Part shown: positions 10,516 to 26,338 of the stretch, one piece after another
Numbering within the stretch: position 1 is the stretch's first letter
How the letters are laid out: each line of letters starts with the position of its first letter
Origin: Epiperipatus broadwayi
Taxonomy: Eukaryota; Onychophora; Udeonychophora; Euonychophora; Peripatidae
Length of the DNA stretch: 64,000 nt
Direction of reading: 5' to 3'
NCBI GenBank assembly: GCA_028023455.1
Contig: JAQFVV010006337.1
Coordinates: 1,415,001-1,479,000, forward strand
Notes under the pieces: model-generated
Databases searched by the model: none
Told to the model about the DNA's origin: nothing
What the model saw: only the letters and a program-made list of their open reading frames with translations
Program-made: the position numbers and the translations under genes

Positions 10516-13500
10516 TAAAGTACTTATTTCATGTTTTAAAATGTGATTTATTTTTCAATATTCTTGTGAAATTTTTCACAATAAGAAGTGAAAAGTGAAG
10601 AATAAACTTTAATAATTTATAAATACATTTTTCTGAAAAGTTATTTGTTAATATAGATAATTTCTATCTCTAAAAAATGCCATTTTTCAATTTTTTTTAT
10701 TTTTATTCTTCATTACATTAGACTTCTACTAAATCAATTTTAATATTTCCTTCTCTTAATTATTTTTTTTAATGAATCTAGAATATATCTTTAGAACACC
10801 CAACACTGTCATCACATATAGACTAAGAAAGAATCAAAGTTTTTCTTCATTATTGCATAATAAATGTTTATGATTTTCCATTCACTAAATTTTGTTGTTG
10901 AATCACTAAGGTTTCTTGCTTCTTTTTAGTAATATAAGAATCAAAAATTGAGACTTTTCTTGGTTTGATGCATATGGACAAAAAAATTAAACTTAACTTT
11001 TAATAATATATGATATAGTATCCCATTAACAATACGGCTATCGAGTCTATTATAACAATATTTATTTAAATTGAATAACCAAGCAAGGTTCTCAAATTTC
11101 TACGAAGTAGAAATATATAAATAAAATTTTTATTTATCTGTATATATGATTAGTGGTATAAATTTAGAAATCTTTTAAATAAATATGCTATACAATATTA
11201 CATAACCCCCTCCCCTTCCCAGATGCTAATTTTGAACTATAAAAAATTTATAATTGATAGCTGAATTTAATTTTGGGATGACAGAAAGATCAAAGAATTA
11301 CATGTGTTTAAAGATTTTTTTTTTTAAAAAAAAAAAAAACCTAACCAAACAAATAATAAAAAAAAAAGATTGCAAAAAGAAAATTAACTTAAAAGGTTTT
11401 AAAAAAATCGAGCACACAATCAACATGTGGCACTCTTTATATTTATATACATATATATTAATCCTGCTGGGTGCTTACTGATATCACACCACAAGAAAAG
11501 CTCACATCTTACAAGAATAATTGGAAAGGAAAAAAGTTAACTAATGATAACAGAGCAATGGACAGGTGCAACTGAAAGAATTGTGTAAACACAAAGGCAG
11601 TTAAATGTTGGGAAACTGTCGACGATTTAGAACCATGTTAAAATAAATATTTTTATTTATTTAAAATATACAGAATTAGTATTTTAGTTTGACTGTTTTT
11701 AAAATAACGCACACTATTCTATTTTTTAGATATAAAGGAAGATAAAATTCCGATAACTTAAAGAATCATTAAGCTTTGCACATTCAAGATTTATAAATTT
11801 ATATGTTAGGTGTAGGTGTATCCAAACATATATAACATTCCTCATATTGATTCAACCACTGTTCATTCGAACAGACAGGATATAATTTGTCCATGAAGTT
11901 TTCTCAACCAAGGACAAGTTGACCAAATAATGTGCAAACTAAATGCTTTAAAACAGCTTAAATGAATGGATATAATATTAGTTCTCATTTATTATATAAC
12001 TGGAAAGTGACATCAAAGTTGAAGCTGGTTATAAGGCTATTAATTTTGCATAGAGTTATGACTTCATAAATAGCGTGATAATTACACTTAATATTTCCTT
12101 AAAAAAAATTGTAGTGTTTGGAAATTTTTGATTAAACATTATAAAAAAAATTATTTAGAACTTTCCTGAATTTTAATAAGGATAATACGCAAAGAAATTC
12201 AGTAAATAAAAGAGATTGAGATTAAAAATATATAAAAGAGATTGTAATACAGACTTTCACACGACCCACCACTCTCCACACTATCTCATAACACTGATAC
12301 ACTTGAACACATATACCCTATATATTACATATATAGACACAGGTATATAATAAGCCTGTGTGTTTCAGTTAAAATAGATTGTTATAAAATTTCTTTTGAA
12401 GACAAAGCTGAGTGTCTATTAGTATATCGATAACTTGTGCAAATGTGAATTTTTATCCAAAAAGGACAATGCATTTTTCACTTACTATATTAATATAAAG
12501 TAAGCTTTTTTTAAAATCAATTAATATTTAATAAACTAGATAAAGCTTGTTACATTGATTATTATACATTATTTAGACAAATTGAATATAATTCAAAATA
12601 CACATTTACACTGACAGTTCTTTTTTCCATAAAGATTTCGTACACACACGCACAAAAAAATATTAATAAATGAGTGGCCATTATTTCATGAATCATTAAA
12701 CATATAATTGACAGGACAGTTTCAACACTTCTTATAACATTCTTCCCTTCCACTTTAAGCAGGATTTTCTAGGCATGATATTTAATACAGTAGTTCATTC
12801 ATTCATAAATATTTCTTTTCAAAATTAAGTAGACTCTCTTGGTAGTATTTAATATAGTATTTTGTCACACATATCTTTTTTATAATTAAGCAAGTTTATG
12901 TACAAAACATTTAAATATAATACAGTTTAGTCGAAATGCTTTTATATAGCAGTTTGGTCATTTTCCTTCTCTAAATTAAACAGGTTTAAAGTAAATATTT
13001 AAATACAGCCATTTCAAAGAAAATAATAAGCTTCTGCTAATCATTGAGCACTTAATAGAAGACATATATTCTATACTAGTAATTTTCAAAAAATTAGGAA
13101 TATTTAGTTTATAAGTGAAAGCATAAATGACTTTATCAAGCATTGTTTTAGTCAAGACAATAAATAACTACTTAATTATTACAATAATAAAATGTCATTA
13201 GTGTCCATGACAAAGTTTTCTTTTTCTGAATAAATAGTTCTTTTAAAGAAATTTACCTGAAACAAAAGATAATAAACATTTTAAAAGTTTCTGACAAATT
13301 ATTATTATCTTAACAAGTTATAAAGAATGATAAACTGCTATAGCTAACATTAAGATAAACTCCCAATAAATTTGTTTTAAAACCTATTTACTTATACACC
13401 CTCAAAAGGTGGAAAATAATTTTAAAATAATAGATTAACGAAAATCTACACAGTTTATGCATGCTCTTTTTGCACCTTCATTTCCATCTTTCTTTCTAGT

Positions 13501-13855
13501 TTCTGAAAAGGGAAGTTTTATTTTTCTACAATAAAAATAAATAATTTATGATAATTTTTGTGATCAAGAAAATTGAATTTTTTTGTCTTACTCTCATTTT
13601 TTTGATAGTTAATGGTAAAGTTTTTGAGGTGAAAAATACATCAGAAAAAATAAAAGCTTTCACCAATGTACTTAGAAGACAATATTATAGGGGCCTAATG
13701 GTAAGCATTTATTTTTCTATATTTTTTAAATTATTATTTTATTTTTATATATTTTTTAATTATTATTTGAATTTACCTTTGATAAAAAATATACAAAAAA
13801 ATTATTATTGAAACTAACATTTAAAAAAAAGCTCATGATTGTGTACATTTATATC
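10516..13855. other. A+T-rich spacer, no gene seen
   Basis: I looked on both strands and saw no known domain. Homopolymer A/T runs and small TA runs only; the open frames at 11254-11481 (K-rich), 12562-12753 and 13548-13811 are of chance composition. Confidence 0.5.
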
Positions 13856-13859
13856 ATGA

Positions 13860-14600
13860 ATTATCTGCATTTTTTGCTATGATGTGGGTGGGCTTGGGTC
13901 CAGTATTTTAATTAGGTGATATGAGACAAAGATAAACATATTTCGCAAATATTATGACCTGATTTAGATTTTTGTATAATGTCTTGTCTTCATTTTAATA
14001 ACAATAAAAATATGCAAATGCTAAAGGTAAAGATTTTGGAAGTAGTGTATAATCAACTTAGGTTGATTATAGACTACTGCAATGTAAATTTCAAAGCTGC
14101 ATATCAAATGCAAAAAGAGGTAGCAGTTGATGAAGCTATTACTAAATTTATGGTCATAGTAGCATGAAGCAATATGAGTTCTCAAAACCTATAAAGACAG
14201 AATAAATAATAATACATTACATTGACTCTAAACTACTAGCTTATGTACCTCAAGCTTAACTCTATACTTTTTATTATTTTATATATAGTGACTATTTTAG
14301 TAAAACTTTTTAATAAATTACTAATTGTATTGAAATTCTTTATTATAATATTCAAATTATACTAATTATTGATCAATATTAACTACTTGTTATAAGGGAT
14401 GTTATTAGGGATGGTATTCATTGCAAACCCCAGTATGGAAATACATTTTGAAAGGCTACTAGGAAAAATGAAAGGTACTAATGTCTTTCTTTATTTTATG
14501 AAGTTTTCAAGTGATGGATTATCTTAGGTAAGTGTTATTATATACTAATTTTTTAGAAATTTTATGATGAATCCAACTAATCTACTAACAAAAATATAAT
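13860..14600 (+). pseudogene. piggyBac-like transposase remnant, copy 2
   Basis: An open stretch at 13979-14167 begins SCLHFNNNKN, the LHF.DN block typical of piggyBac transposases. It continues through LIIDYCNVNFKAAYQ and KEVAVDEAITKF, the block with the first catalytic Asp. One frameshift later, SMKQYE and KPIK (about 14162-14200) follow, as expected for the family's RSSMKQY..KPIK segment. Just upstream, in another frame, FRFLY near 13965 fits the family's RF..L..LHF context. The middle third, with the second and third catalytic Asp residues, is missing. Downstream GATGGATTATCTTAGGTA (about 14513) matches copy 1. Dead by deletion and frameshift. No terminal inverted repeats were identified. 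Confidence 0.78.
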
Positions 14601-15782
14601 TTTAAGTGGTATGCATGATAAATTTGAATTCATGAAATATGAAAATAATTATTAGAAATATTAACTTTTATTCTTTTTTTTATTACTTTGAATATCAATG
14701 ACTATATTTTTTTCAGCTTAATTACATTTCTTGGTGTTTGATCTTTCAAAAAATATATATTATATCATTTTTTATTAATAAAAACTTAAGTTATGATAAA
14801 ATTTGTGGCTTAGCATAATTTTTTAAATATTCAATATGGCTACTTTGCAAGTGAAGAGATTTTAAAAGTAAGAAATTTAAACAGTTCATAATGAATAAGG
14901 TTCTTAAATGAAATAGAATAAGTTAAGCTGGATATCTGTAATGCTTGAATTTTGGAAAATAATGCTTTACTCATCAGTAGACAATTAGTAAACATTTTTC
15001 TTTTAGAATTCTTCTTTCAATATTGAAAAGTTAAAAATTTCAATTGATTTGAGATAAAAAAAACTTCGTATCTGATAGTTTTTATATATTCATTTCACTT
15101 GGGAAAAAAATAAATTATACCTTACTTTCACTTGTTAAATTTTAAACCTCTATTAGTTCTGATGGATAGTGGCAAATAATCTCTTCTTCTCAATCTGCTC
15201 CCCTAATGTGTGGGTGTGCACCTTTTATAGCTTGCTAATATCAATCATTTTGATTAACAGAAAATATCATTTCCTCTTAATTTTTCCATGTTTAAATTAA
15301 CAGTTAATTAATATCTATGGTCTGAATCCAAAAATAGTAATAATTTAAATAACAACTAGACAATCAGACAAATGTGTGATAGTCTAAGAATGTCAAATAA
15401 TTACAAGATCTAAATGAATTATATTGTTAATTAAAATAAAAATAAAAAATTACATAATTTTATTAATTTTTTAAACTCTTTTAAATTATATTAATAAATA
15501 AGTTTAGAGGTTCACTAATATTTTATTTAATTTTTAACTAAATAAAATACTCTTGAATAATATTCAATATTAAAAACTTAAGAAATATTTTCATTAACAA
15601 ATAAAATTAAAATTACTTATGTAGGCATGCACACTCACACATTTAGAAATCATCCCATATCTTTTAAACTAACTAATTTAACTCTTTTTTTAAGTAGCTA
15701 TAAATAATTACCTACTTTTAAATCAAATAATTCAATTTAATCTGTAAACTCAATTTTAATATTATGTAAACAAAATGGACTG

Positions 15783-15783
<1 letters not shown>
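14601..15783. other. A+T-rich spacer, no gene seen
   Basis: No domain or repeat family recognised; a slightly richer patch at 15170-15230 has no readable frame. Confidence 0.5.

Positions 15784-15872
<89 letters not shown>
15784..15872. repeat. (ATT)n microsatellite, about 30 units
   Basis: Uninterrupted ATT trinucleotides directly next to the MITE-like fragment on the right. Confidence 0.95.
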
Positions 15873-15874
<2 letters not shown>

Positions 15875-15875
15875 A

Positions 15876-15965
15876 CAAAGGCAAAACTCTCCATACAGTA
15901 GTTTCACCCTGTGCCAAACAGAGTAATCAATGGATGCCAGAATTATGTGCTAGTATAGAGATGGT
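15876..15965. repeat. Fragment of the 10-kb MITE/SINE-like family
   Basis: GGCAAAACTCTCCATACAGTAG and GAGTAATCAATGGATGCC match the left arm of the foldback at 10.03 kb and the ends of the copy at 51.7 kb. It sits between ATT arrays, as if ATT expansion happened at its borders. Confidence 0.7.
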
Positions 15966-16108
15966 GATCATGTATTATTATTATTATTATTATTTCATTC
16001 CAATATCAGCCTTTCAAGCTAATTGAGCACACACCTTTTGAGTGTTAAATAAATGAATACTCTCTTCTTCAATCTGACATATAGTATTTATGCAGGAATA
16101 AAAAGAAG

Positions 16109-19608
<3,500 letters not shown>

Positions 19609-19610
19609 TC

Positions 19611-21536
19611 TATAACGGGATGATCCTTTTCAGGACTCGAGGAAGTCGCATCTAACTATAGTCGGACTTTGAGTCTTCTTATAGAATGCCATGGATGATT
19701 TGATTTAAAATACAATCCAATTCACTCCTCTATTAATAACCTCGTTACTCTCGGAATTCGAGCTCAGAGTAGAAATTGCAATTGACTCTCTTCAGGCATT
19801 TCCACAAATATCCCATAGTAATGATAAATTTAGTATAAGCTATATATAATTTTTTTATAAATATTAAATCACTAAGTTGATTTAACATATATATGCATGA
19901 GTATGTATATTTATAAACATTGGTTTTATAAAACGACTAAATAAAATAAACAAACAAGATCTGTTTAATTTTGACATCAAGTTTAACACATTTTAATCAG
20001 TAATAAAAAACAAAATATTATCACATAAAAACATTAAAATTTAGAATTATAATCTGTGCTTATATACACTAATAAATTATTTAATATTCAAAATAATAAT
20101 AATAATAATGTAATCATTTACATATATATATAATTTAAAATCATGCATATAATAAATACACATGACACATTATAAATCTACCTATTGTGTCATTAAAATA
20201 ATTCAGTGTGTGTTGTATGTTTATATACGATAACATCCATTCACACTAGATTAATAATAGAATGTATTCTGATATTAGTTATGTATGTTTAAAAATATAT
20301 TATGTTAATTGTCATGTAAGATTCAATTTGGAATATAATAAAACTTACTTCCAAATTGAAATAATTTAAAAACGTTTAACTTAGTCAGCTGTCATTTCCA
20401 TCAGAGTATAATATCAAAATATCAATATCTAAATTTTATTAAATAAAAAAAAAAAGTGTTCATCTTATCAGTTCTCCACTTTAATATATGAAGTAATTTT
20501 TCTAAGTAAATATAATTATCCACAAAGGAAATAAAGTTTAAGAGTTCTTAAATTATACAATGAAGTAATCCAAGATGAGAAAGAATACGGTTTTATATCC
20601 CTCCTTAGATGAAATAAAATGATGATGAATGTTGAAACATAAAGTTCATTGATCATCCTTCGAAGAGGCAATCCAGATATTCATTCTTTAAATATTTATG
20701 TAGTAAAATATTTAACATCTTCTTCAATATAATACTCCAATATTAAAGCAGCTTTTTAAATGAGAATTACGACGATTATATTTTAGGCATTGATTAAGTA
20801 GGAATAAATTTACATGTTTGGGTTTAAAACATCAGAATCCCTGGCATAAATTATTTAGCCACAGAACATCTTTATAAATTTTTGTCTTCTTAAATATATT
20901 TTTTTTAAATTCATTTCGAAGACGTTGATAACTTTTAAAACTTTGTTAATTACAATGATTATTTTTGTATAGTTCTTTATAATATTCAAAGGCAGTAAAT
21001 TAATTACTTGAAGCAGGTTTTAAAATATTGAATCTTCTTTTTTTTTAATTTTTCTTAAATGTGTTCTAAATTCGAACACATTTAAATTTACAAATGTAGT
21101 TCTTGCCTTGATAACTAAATAGAAGATTATTGTTGTAACAATATTAGTTCGTTTTTATACTGGATTAATTTCAGCAAGCATATCACATAATCACGCTCAC
21201 ACTCTATTGTTTAAAATATACAATTTGTAATGAACCCCAAACGTTTATTTCCTTTGTTTCATCTGATAAAAATGCAATGTTGACTTAAGGTTTTGTCAAA
21301 TGTCAAGTTTTATATTAACAACAACAAAAAAAAATACTATTAGTTAGAAACATTTTATTTATGTGTGTGTATATATAAACTAGAATTATTCATTTTTAGA
21401 ATTATTCTTTTAATACTAACTAGTTTATATATATATATAGCTGATACATGAAAAGCTTAAGATAGGTGTAAGTTATTTATATCTGTTGATTCGATATAGG
21501 CACAGTTAAATTCACAAAGAAACACAAATTGTTTTA
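19611..21536 (-). repeat. 3' LTR of the Ty3/gypsy element
   Basis: Collinear with 26341-28287 throughout, from TATAACGGG at the left to AATTGTTTTA at the right. The two bases before TATAACGGG are TC here but TG in the other LTR, where TG fits the canonical terminus. Differences from the other copy include GATGATCC/GACGATCC, TCCACAAAT/TTCACAAAT and microsatellite length changes. Confidence 0.9.
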
Positions 21537-22426
21537 GGTGGACACTTAATGTGTGTCAATGTATGCATTTAATATAAAGTTGTGGAGCTTGTTTTTCTTT
21601 CCTGCTTTTATCAACCCTTATTATTTGCTCTATTTTTTTTTAACCCTTTCTCTTTCTCTACATTAAATATTATTCACTTTAAACAGAAGGATAAAGAGGT
21701 TCATATGTATAGGATTCTTTCTTTTTCTCCCCTTTTTTATTTTTCTTTAATGGATTCATTGTTATGTGCCTTTTTTATAGATGACACATATATTTGTTTG
21801 GTAGTCTCCATCCTGCTTTTCTTTAAGACTCATGGACTTTTTTGAGAACTATCCAAAACATAAGAACATCCATCATTCAGCATGGATTAACTCTTAAAAC
21901 GTTTTTAGTTTTCAGGTATCCTAAGAATTAATTTTAATTGCTTAACATACCCTCATCAAAGAAAATTAATGTCTTTTTTTTTTACTTATACACATCCTTA
22001 TACATATATATACCCATATACTTTTAAATTAAAACTTTTTCCCCCCTTACCTATTCCAAATGATCTTTTCTTTCAATATTTTACTTTATACATAAGTAAT
22101 AGTAATAATAACAAGTCAGATGTCACATGACTTATATATAGCTTGCACTTACAAATATGTAAAATTAAGAGCGTGCTAATAACTCTAAACAAGCTTTTTT
22201 TATTTTATTTATGATAAATGCTACTACAAGAGAAGGCATTCAAATCATTTTTATCTTGGATTGTCCCCATCCCCAGACCGGTTTCGACCTATGGGTCTCT
22301 TCAGTGAGGAGTTGGGACCTTAGATCTAAAAAACCAACTCAAGCAAAGCATTTATCTAAAAGATAATTGTTAGAAGAAGATCTGAAACTTTTAGACATCT
22401 ACATGAGTAAAATGTGGCGAACATTA
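21537..22426 (-). other. 3' non-coding region of the LTR element
   Basis: Lies between the end of integrase and the 3' LTR. Purine-rich on the element strand around 21590-21660 (pyrimidine-rich as printed), a candidate polypurine tract, though it is some 50-100 bases from the last base shared by the two LTRs. No env-like frame was recognised; the 87-codon plus-strand frame at 21582-21845 is antisense and F/L-rich. A short foreign-looking repeat sits at 22255-22330. Confidence 0.5.
22255..22330. repeat. MITE/SINE-like fragment nested in the LTR element
   Basis: CCCCAGACCGGTTTCGACC followed by TCTTCAGTGAGGAG parallels the CCCCAGACTA...TTTCATCAGTGAGAAG order seen in the 10-kb family. It is more G+C-rich than its surroundings. 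Likely a related variant inserted into or captured by the element; similarity is short. Confidence 0.4.
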
Positions 22427-23420
22427 TTAATTTGTTTGACCAAAATAGGGTTTTAAAGCTCTAGCATTGTAAGTGCCTTTAATGTCTCCCTTTATATTTA
22501 TCCAGAATGCATTGGGACTTGTTTGCTTTATGATAGTATAAGGTCCTTCATATTGATGGAAAAACTTTTGATATTTGCTCTCTTGGGGTTTACTCATATG
22601 AGGTGTTTTTATAAAAACTTGATCCCCAATTTGGAACTTGTGTGAAGTTGTCTTCACATTTTTATTTCTTTGATTGGCCTTTTTTATAAGTTGTTCATAA
22701 GCTTTTACTCTATCTTCTTCTGTATCTATTTCAGCATATGTAGCCATAGGCTTATATCTTGCAAATAAGGTTGGTACGGTTTTTGTAAAGTGTAATCTAA
22801 TTCGTGTGAATCCAGTCGATTCGTTCACATTCCAATTGATGAAATTAATTACACGCTTGGTTAGCTTAACCCACCCCTTATGCTCATCTCCTAAATAAGT
22901 CCTAAACAACCTACCAAGCTCCCGCATTACACGTTCACAAGGGTTGGACAGGATTCCTAATGGAGGTAAGCACATGTTTAATTTGAGATCTTTCTACCCA
23001 TGTTTTCCATTCTTTGGATAAGAAAAGAGTACCATGATCTGTTAATATGGTTCCAGGCTTTCTAACCCCAATGAATTGGAGGGTATCTAATACTTTGATG
23101 GTATGTCTAGTATTAGCTTGGGGTATTGGGTAAGCTGACACATATTTTGAAAAGAGATCATAAGCAACTAATAAATATTTTTTTTATTGAATGGAGGCAA
23201 AGGTCCATAATAATCTATTGCTAAGATCTCATTTGGTCTTACTGGATTAATAGACTTCATTGAATTAACATAACTTTGGTTTACTGGCTTTGCTCGCAGG
23301 CACACTAAACAATCATGCAGTGATTTCAAGATGTCTTGATGCATCTTTGGCCAGTAAAACCAATTTTTAATCATATGTTCTGTCTTATGAGCACCGTAGT
23401 GCCCATATAGACAGTGTATA
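22427..23420 (-). pseudogene. Ty3/gypsy integrase, frameshifted
   Basis: Integrase inserts the element's cDNA into chromosomes. Reading on minus, the HHCC zinc-binding domain starts near 23410 in one frame (HYGAHKTEHM) and continues in the ORF at 23374-23168 with CLVC. The core follows: AIDYYGPLP with the first catalytic Asp, then after a frameshift LTDHGTLF with the second Asp (ORF 23141-22935). The last ORF (22975-22427, 182 codons) has NPCERVMRELGR with the catalytic Glu, and a C-terminal part with FQIGDQVFIK and HQYEGPYTI, the usual gypsy integrase tail. The core is split in an A-run near 23185 (T-run as printed) and again by an overlap near 22950. All three acidic residues are readable, but no single frame spans the enzyme, so this copy is inactive. 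Confidence 0.9.
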
Positions 23421-23680
23421 TTTTACAAGTGGCATTCTTACTGATTTGGGTATAACTACCCTCCACTCTTCAATATCCAAATTCGGTTTATAAAGTAAGA
23501 CATTTTTCTCTAACTTATATCATATAAGATCTTTTGGCACATGCAGAACTTTCTCCCCCTTTAATGCACTAATTATGGTATTTAAGTCAGGATCATTAGA
23601 CTGTGGGTCTTGTAAGTTTTCTAAATCGTTCTCTACATTTCTATCAATAATTAGATCGATGTTAGAAATGTAGGCATTAT

Positions 23681-25010
23681 CTACTGACAGGTTACATTGT
23701 TCTGACCTACATGGGTTTCGAGACTGAGCACATCCACTACAACATTCTCAGATCCTTTGCAATATTGGATGGTGTAAGTGAATTCCTGCAATAACAAGCT
23801 CCACCAGATTAAATGACTGTTAGTCAAGTAGCTGTGATTCAGGAATTCAAGGCTTTTGTGATCCGTGACCACTATCACCTCTGATCCAAGAAGCATCTGT
23901 CGAAACTTTTGGAAGGCCCACACTATGGCTAGTGCCTCCTCGGTGACCATATAGTTTAATTCTGGACCTTTCAAGAGGCGGCTGATGAAATAGAGGACAC
24001 CAGTTTGACCATCCTCCTGGATCTGGGATAACGTTACCCCTAATCCATAACCACTACTGTCCATTTGAACAATAAATGGTTTGTTAAAATCAGGGAAGGC
24101 TAAGATGGTTTGCTCTAAGAACCCTGTTTTAATATTTGCAAATGCCTCATCTTGTTCACTAGTCCAGTTCCATCTTTCATTCTTTCTAATAAGTTTTAGT
24201 AATGGTTCCATGTGGTCAGAGAACTTTCGATAAAAACGATTGTAGAAATTGCACAGTCCCAAGAATGACCTAATTTGTTTTCTACTCATGGGTTTTGGGA
24301 AGTTCTGTATGGCACTGGTCTTATCAGGATGAGGTCTTATCCCATTGCATCCAATGATATGTCCTAAGAAAACCACTTCGTTACATACCAAAGTGCTTTT
24401 CTTGAAATTGATTTTAATTCCCTTCACACAGCACTCTTTAAAAAATAATCTTAGATGTTGAAGGTGTTCTTCAATAGTGGTAGATGCAATAATTACATCA
24501 TCCACATAAATTGGAATGATTTGTTTGACCTCAGGGGATAAGGTTTTATCCAAGCATCGAATAAGGCCAGCACCACTATTGATCAATCCAAAGGGCATCC
24601 TATTAAACTGATAGGTAAAACCCTCATATCGGAAGGCAGTATATTGGCGATCATTAGGATAAAGTTCGATTTGCCAATAACTGGAGGTTAAGTCAAAGGT
24701 AGAGAATACCTTCTTATTTCCAAACTTCACGAACAATTCGTGGATGGGTGGTGGGATGTTCCTATCAGGAACCGTAATTTTGTTCAGTTGACGAGCATCC
24801 AAACAAAATCTCATCGACCCATCTTTCTTCTTCACAGTAACAATTGGATTACAATAAGGTGAAGAACATTTGGAAATAATTCCCCAATCTAGCATCTTAT
24901 TGATTTGTTTTGTGGTATAGGATACGATTTGGATTGAAAGGGTTGGTCATGTATAAGATTTATTTTCTGCTGGAAACCCTTTATTATCCCTGGTATTTCT
25001 GAAAAATAGG
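23681..25010 (-). pseudogene. Ty3/gypsy reverse transcriptase-RNase H, frameshifted at N end
   Basis: The 404-codon open frame at 24895-23681 copies RNA to DNA and removes the RNA. Its Met is internal, not a true start: the N-terminal part (HDQPFQSKSYPIPQ) reads in another frame upstream to about 25010, one frameshift away in an A-rich stretch near 24915. RT motifs: FDLTSSYW at residues 67-74, FNRMPFGL at 97-104, YVDD at 130-133 with both metal-binding Asp. RNase H: VQMDSS (Asp278), TEEALAIVWAF (Glu318/319), TDHKSL (Asp344), VVVDVLS (Asp387), so the catalytic set is intact. Between this frame and integrase (23680-23420) lies a linker with stops. Sequence is well conserved, which fits recent activity of the family, but this copy needs more than one frame to be read. 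Confidence 0.92.
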
Positions 25011-25991
25011 GCCAAATTCATTAATAACAGATTGTAATTTAATTTTGTCATCACCTCCAAGTAAATTAGATTCTGCGATTTTACTTTCAATTAGTGCTTG
25101 TGGAATTACAGATATCATATATTCAACCTCAAAAAGACCATATCTTGGACGCAATGTCATTTCCAAAACCTCATCATTAATCCTAACTATCTTATTTGAG
25201 AAATCAAGGATAGAATGGTTCATGTGGAGGAAATCTGCCCCTAAGATAGCCTCATGTATTAAGCCATCTAATATAAGAAAGACATGATAAAGGGCCCCAT
25301 GTTTAATGGGACGATCCTTTTCAACAACAACTTTGATTTCTAATTGCATCTTTTTCTTAACATTATCAATATCTTTCTTTAACTCCTCTTTTATAGAAAT
25401 TATGTCTTCTTTTAATTTCTTTTCCATATTATCCATATCAACTTTAGTTACCATATTATCGTTCATTCTAGCCATTTCTCCCTTCATATCAGCATTCATT
25501 TTATTTATATCAGCATTTATATTATTCATATCAGCTTTGGTTGCCATATTATTCATATCAGCTTTTATATTATTTATATCATCTTTGGTTACCATATTAT
25601 TCATATCAGCTTTTATATTATTTATATCAGCTTTGGTTGCCATATTATTCATATCAGCTTTCATATTATCCATCTTAGAATTCATTTTATTCATATCAGC
25701 TTTCATATCCATTATCAATCGGACCAATTGAGCCATATAATTATCACTTCCTTGACGCTGTACTATTATAGCTTCAGTTACCTTTTGTGTTTGGGGTAAT
25801 ATTTGATCTGTCATATGAACTTGTGAAGGATGTTCAACTTCTTCTACAGACCCCTCAGACATTAAGACTTGTAAAGACCCCTGTTCATCACTAATTGAAG
25901 TAATTTCTATTTCACTATCTTTATTACTTAAAGATTCTTCTAAACTTTTTACTTCCATTATTTTTAGCTTTTTCCGACTTCTAGTTATCAT
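24984..25991 (-). CDS. Gag-like coiled-coil ORF with retropepsin remnant
   Basis: 335-codon open frame just downstream (on minus) of the primer site and a ~330-base leader, the place of gag. The start MITRSRKK is a basic N terminus and the first Met in the frame. Residues about 85-220 are a predicted coiled coil built from a 16-residue repeat (48 bp; ADMNNMATKADINNIK type, copies at 25539, 25587 and 25635 on the printed strand), rich in Met, Asn, Asp and Lys. Residues about 229-275 resemble the C-terminal half of a retropepsin, with ILGADFL at 249-255 followed by LDF. The catalytic D-T/S-G is not seen, nor a CCHC zinc knuckle or a capsid-like domain. It ends in FQKYQG, one base out of frame with the start of RT. 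I infer a Gag-PR remnant with an internal deletion joining the coiled coil to half of the protease; a genuinely short Gag is the alternative. Confidence 0.7.
   Translation of the reverse strand: MITRSRKKLKIMEVKSLEESLSNKDSEIEITSISDEQGSLQVLMSEGSVEEVEHPSQVHMTDQILPQTQKVTEAIIVQRQGSDNYMAQLVRLIMDMKADMNKMNSKMDNMKADMNNMATKADINNIKADMNNMVTKDDINNIKADMNNMATKADMNNINADINKMNADMKGEMARMNDNMVTKVDMDNMEKKLKEDIISIKEELKKDIDNVKKKMQLEIKVVVEKDRPIKHGALYHVFLILDGLIHEAILGADFLHMNHSILDFSNKIVRINDEVLEMTLRPRYGLFEVEYMISVIPQALIESKIAESNLLGGDDKIKLQSVINEFGPIFQKYQG
25490..25700. repeat. 48-bp tandem repeats inside the gag-like ORF
   Basis: The block GGTTGCCATATTATTCATAT (with GGTTACC in the middle copy) recurs at 25539, 25587 and 25635, giving an exact 48-base period. 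Shorter related units extend on both sides. The period keeps frame and encodes 16 residues. Confidence 0.85.
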
Positions 25992-26320
25992 TAACTAAAA
26001 ATTTCTAATGTAATATATATAAATTACTTTCTTTTCAAAGTTATACTTTAATATATGCCATAAGATTTCATGCTGTGCTTATGCCCTTACATGTAATTCC
26101 ATTTTTCCTTTTATAAGATGTTATTATAATATATATTAATGCCCAAACTATAATCGTATTTATTTATTTTAAAGCAACTGATTTATCTGTTTGCTACGGT
26201 TTATTTTATTTCAATGTCTCTATTATTTATTATTCAGTGTTTTTACCAATTCACAACATACTCATATATTTATTTATTTTTTAAACTATGGATTTAACCA
26301 ATGGAAAACTACTGTTTCAT
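25992..26320 (-). other. 5' untranslated leader of the LTR element
   Basis: About 330 bases between primer site and the gag-like ORF, A+T-rich with no recognised signal. The 64-codon plus-strand frame at 26191-26385 crosses into the LTR and is not considered real. Confidence 0.6.
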
Positions 26321-26338
26321 GCCCCATGTTGGGCGCCA
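26321..26338 (-). promoter_or_regulatory. Primer binding site, Lys-tRNA type
   Basis: On the minus strand TGGCGCCCAACATGGGGC directly follows the LTR terminus CA. It differs by one base from TGGCGCCCAACGTGGGGC, the complement of the tRNA-Lys(1,2) 3' end used by many retroelements. Reverse transcription would start here. Confidence 0.9.

Noticed and set aside
21582-21845. Possible extra gene (env-like) in the LTR element
   Set aside because: The open frame is on the antisense strand, F/L-rich from a pyrimidine tract, and lacks any recognisable envelope feature.
25045-25731. Plus-strand open frames of 80 and 141 codons
   Set aside because: Antisense shadows of the gag-like coiled-coil ORF; the hydrophobic repeats mirror its 48-bp repeat.
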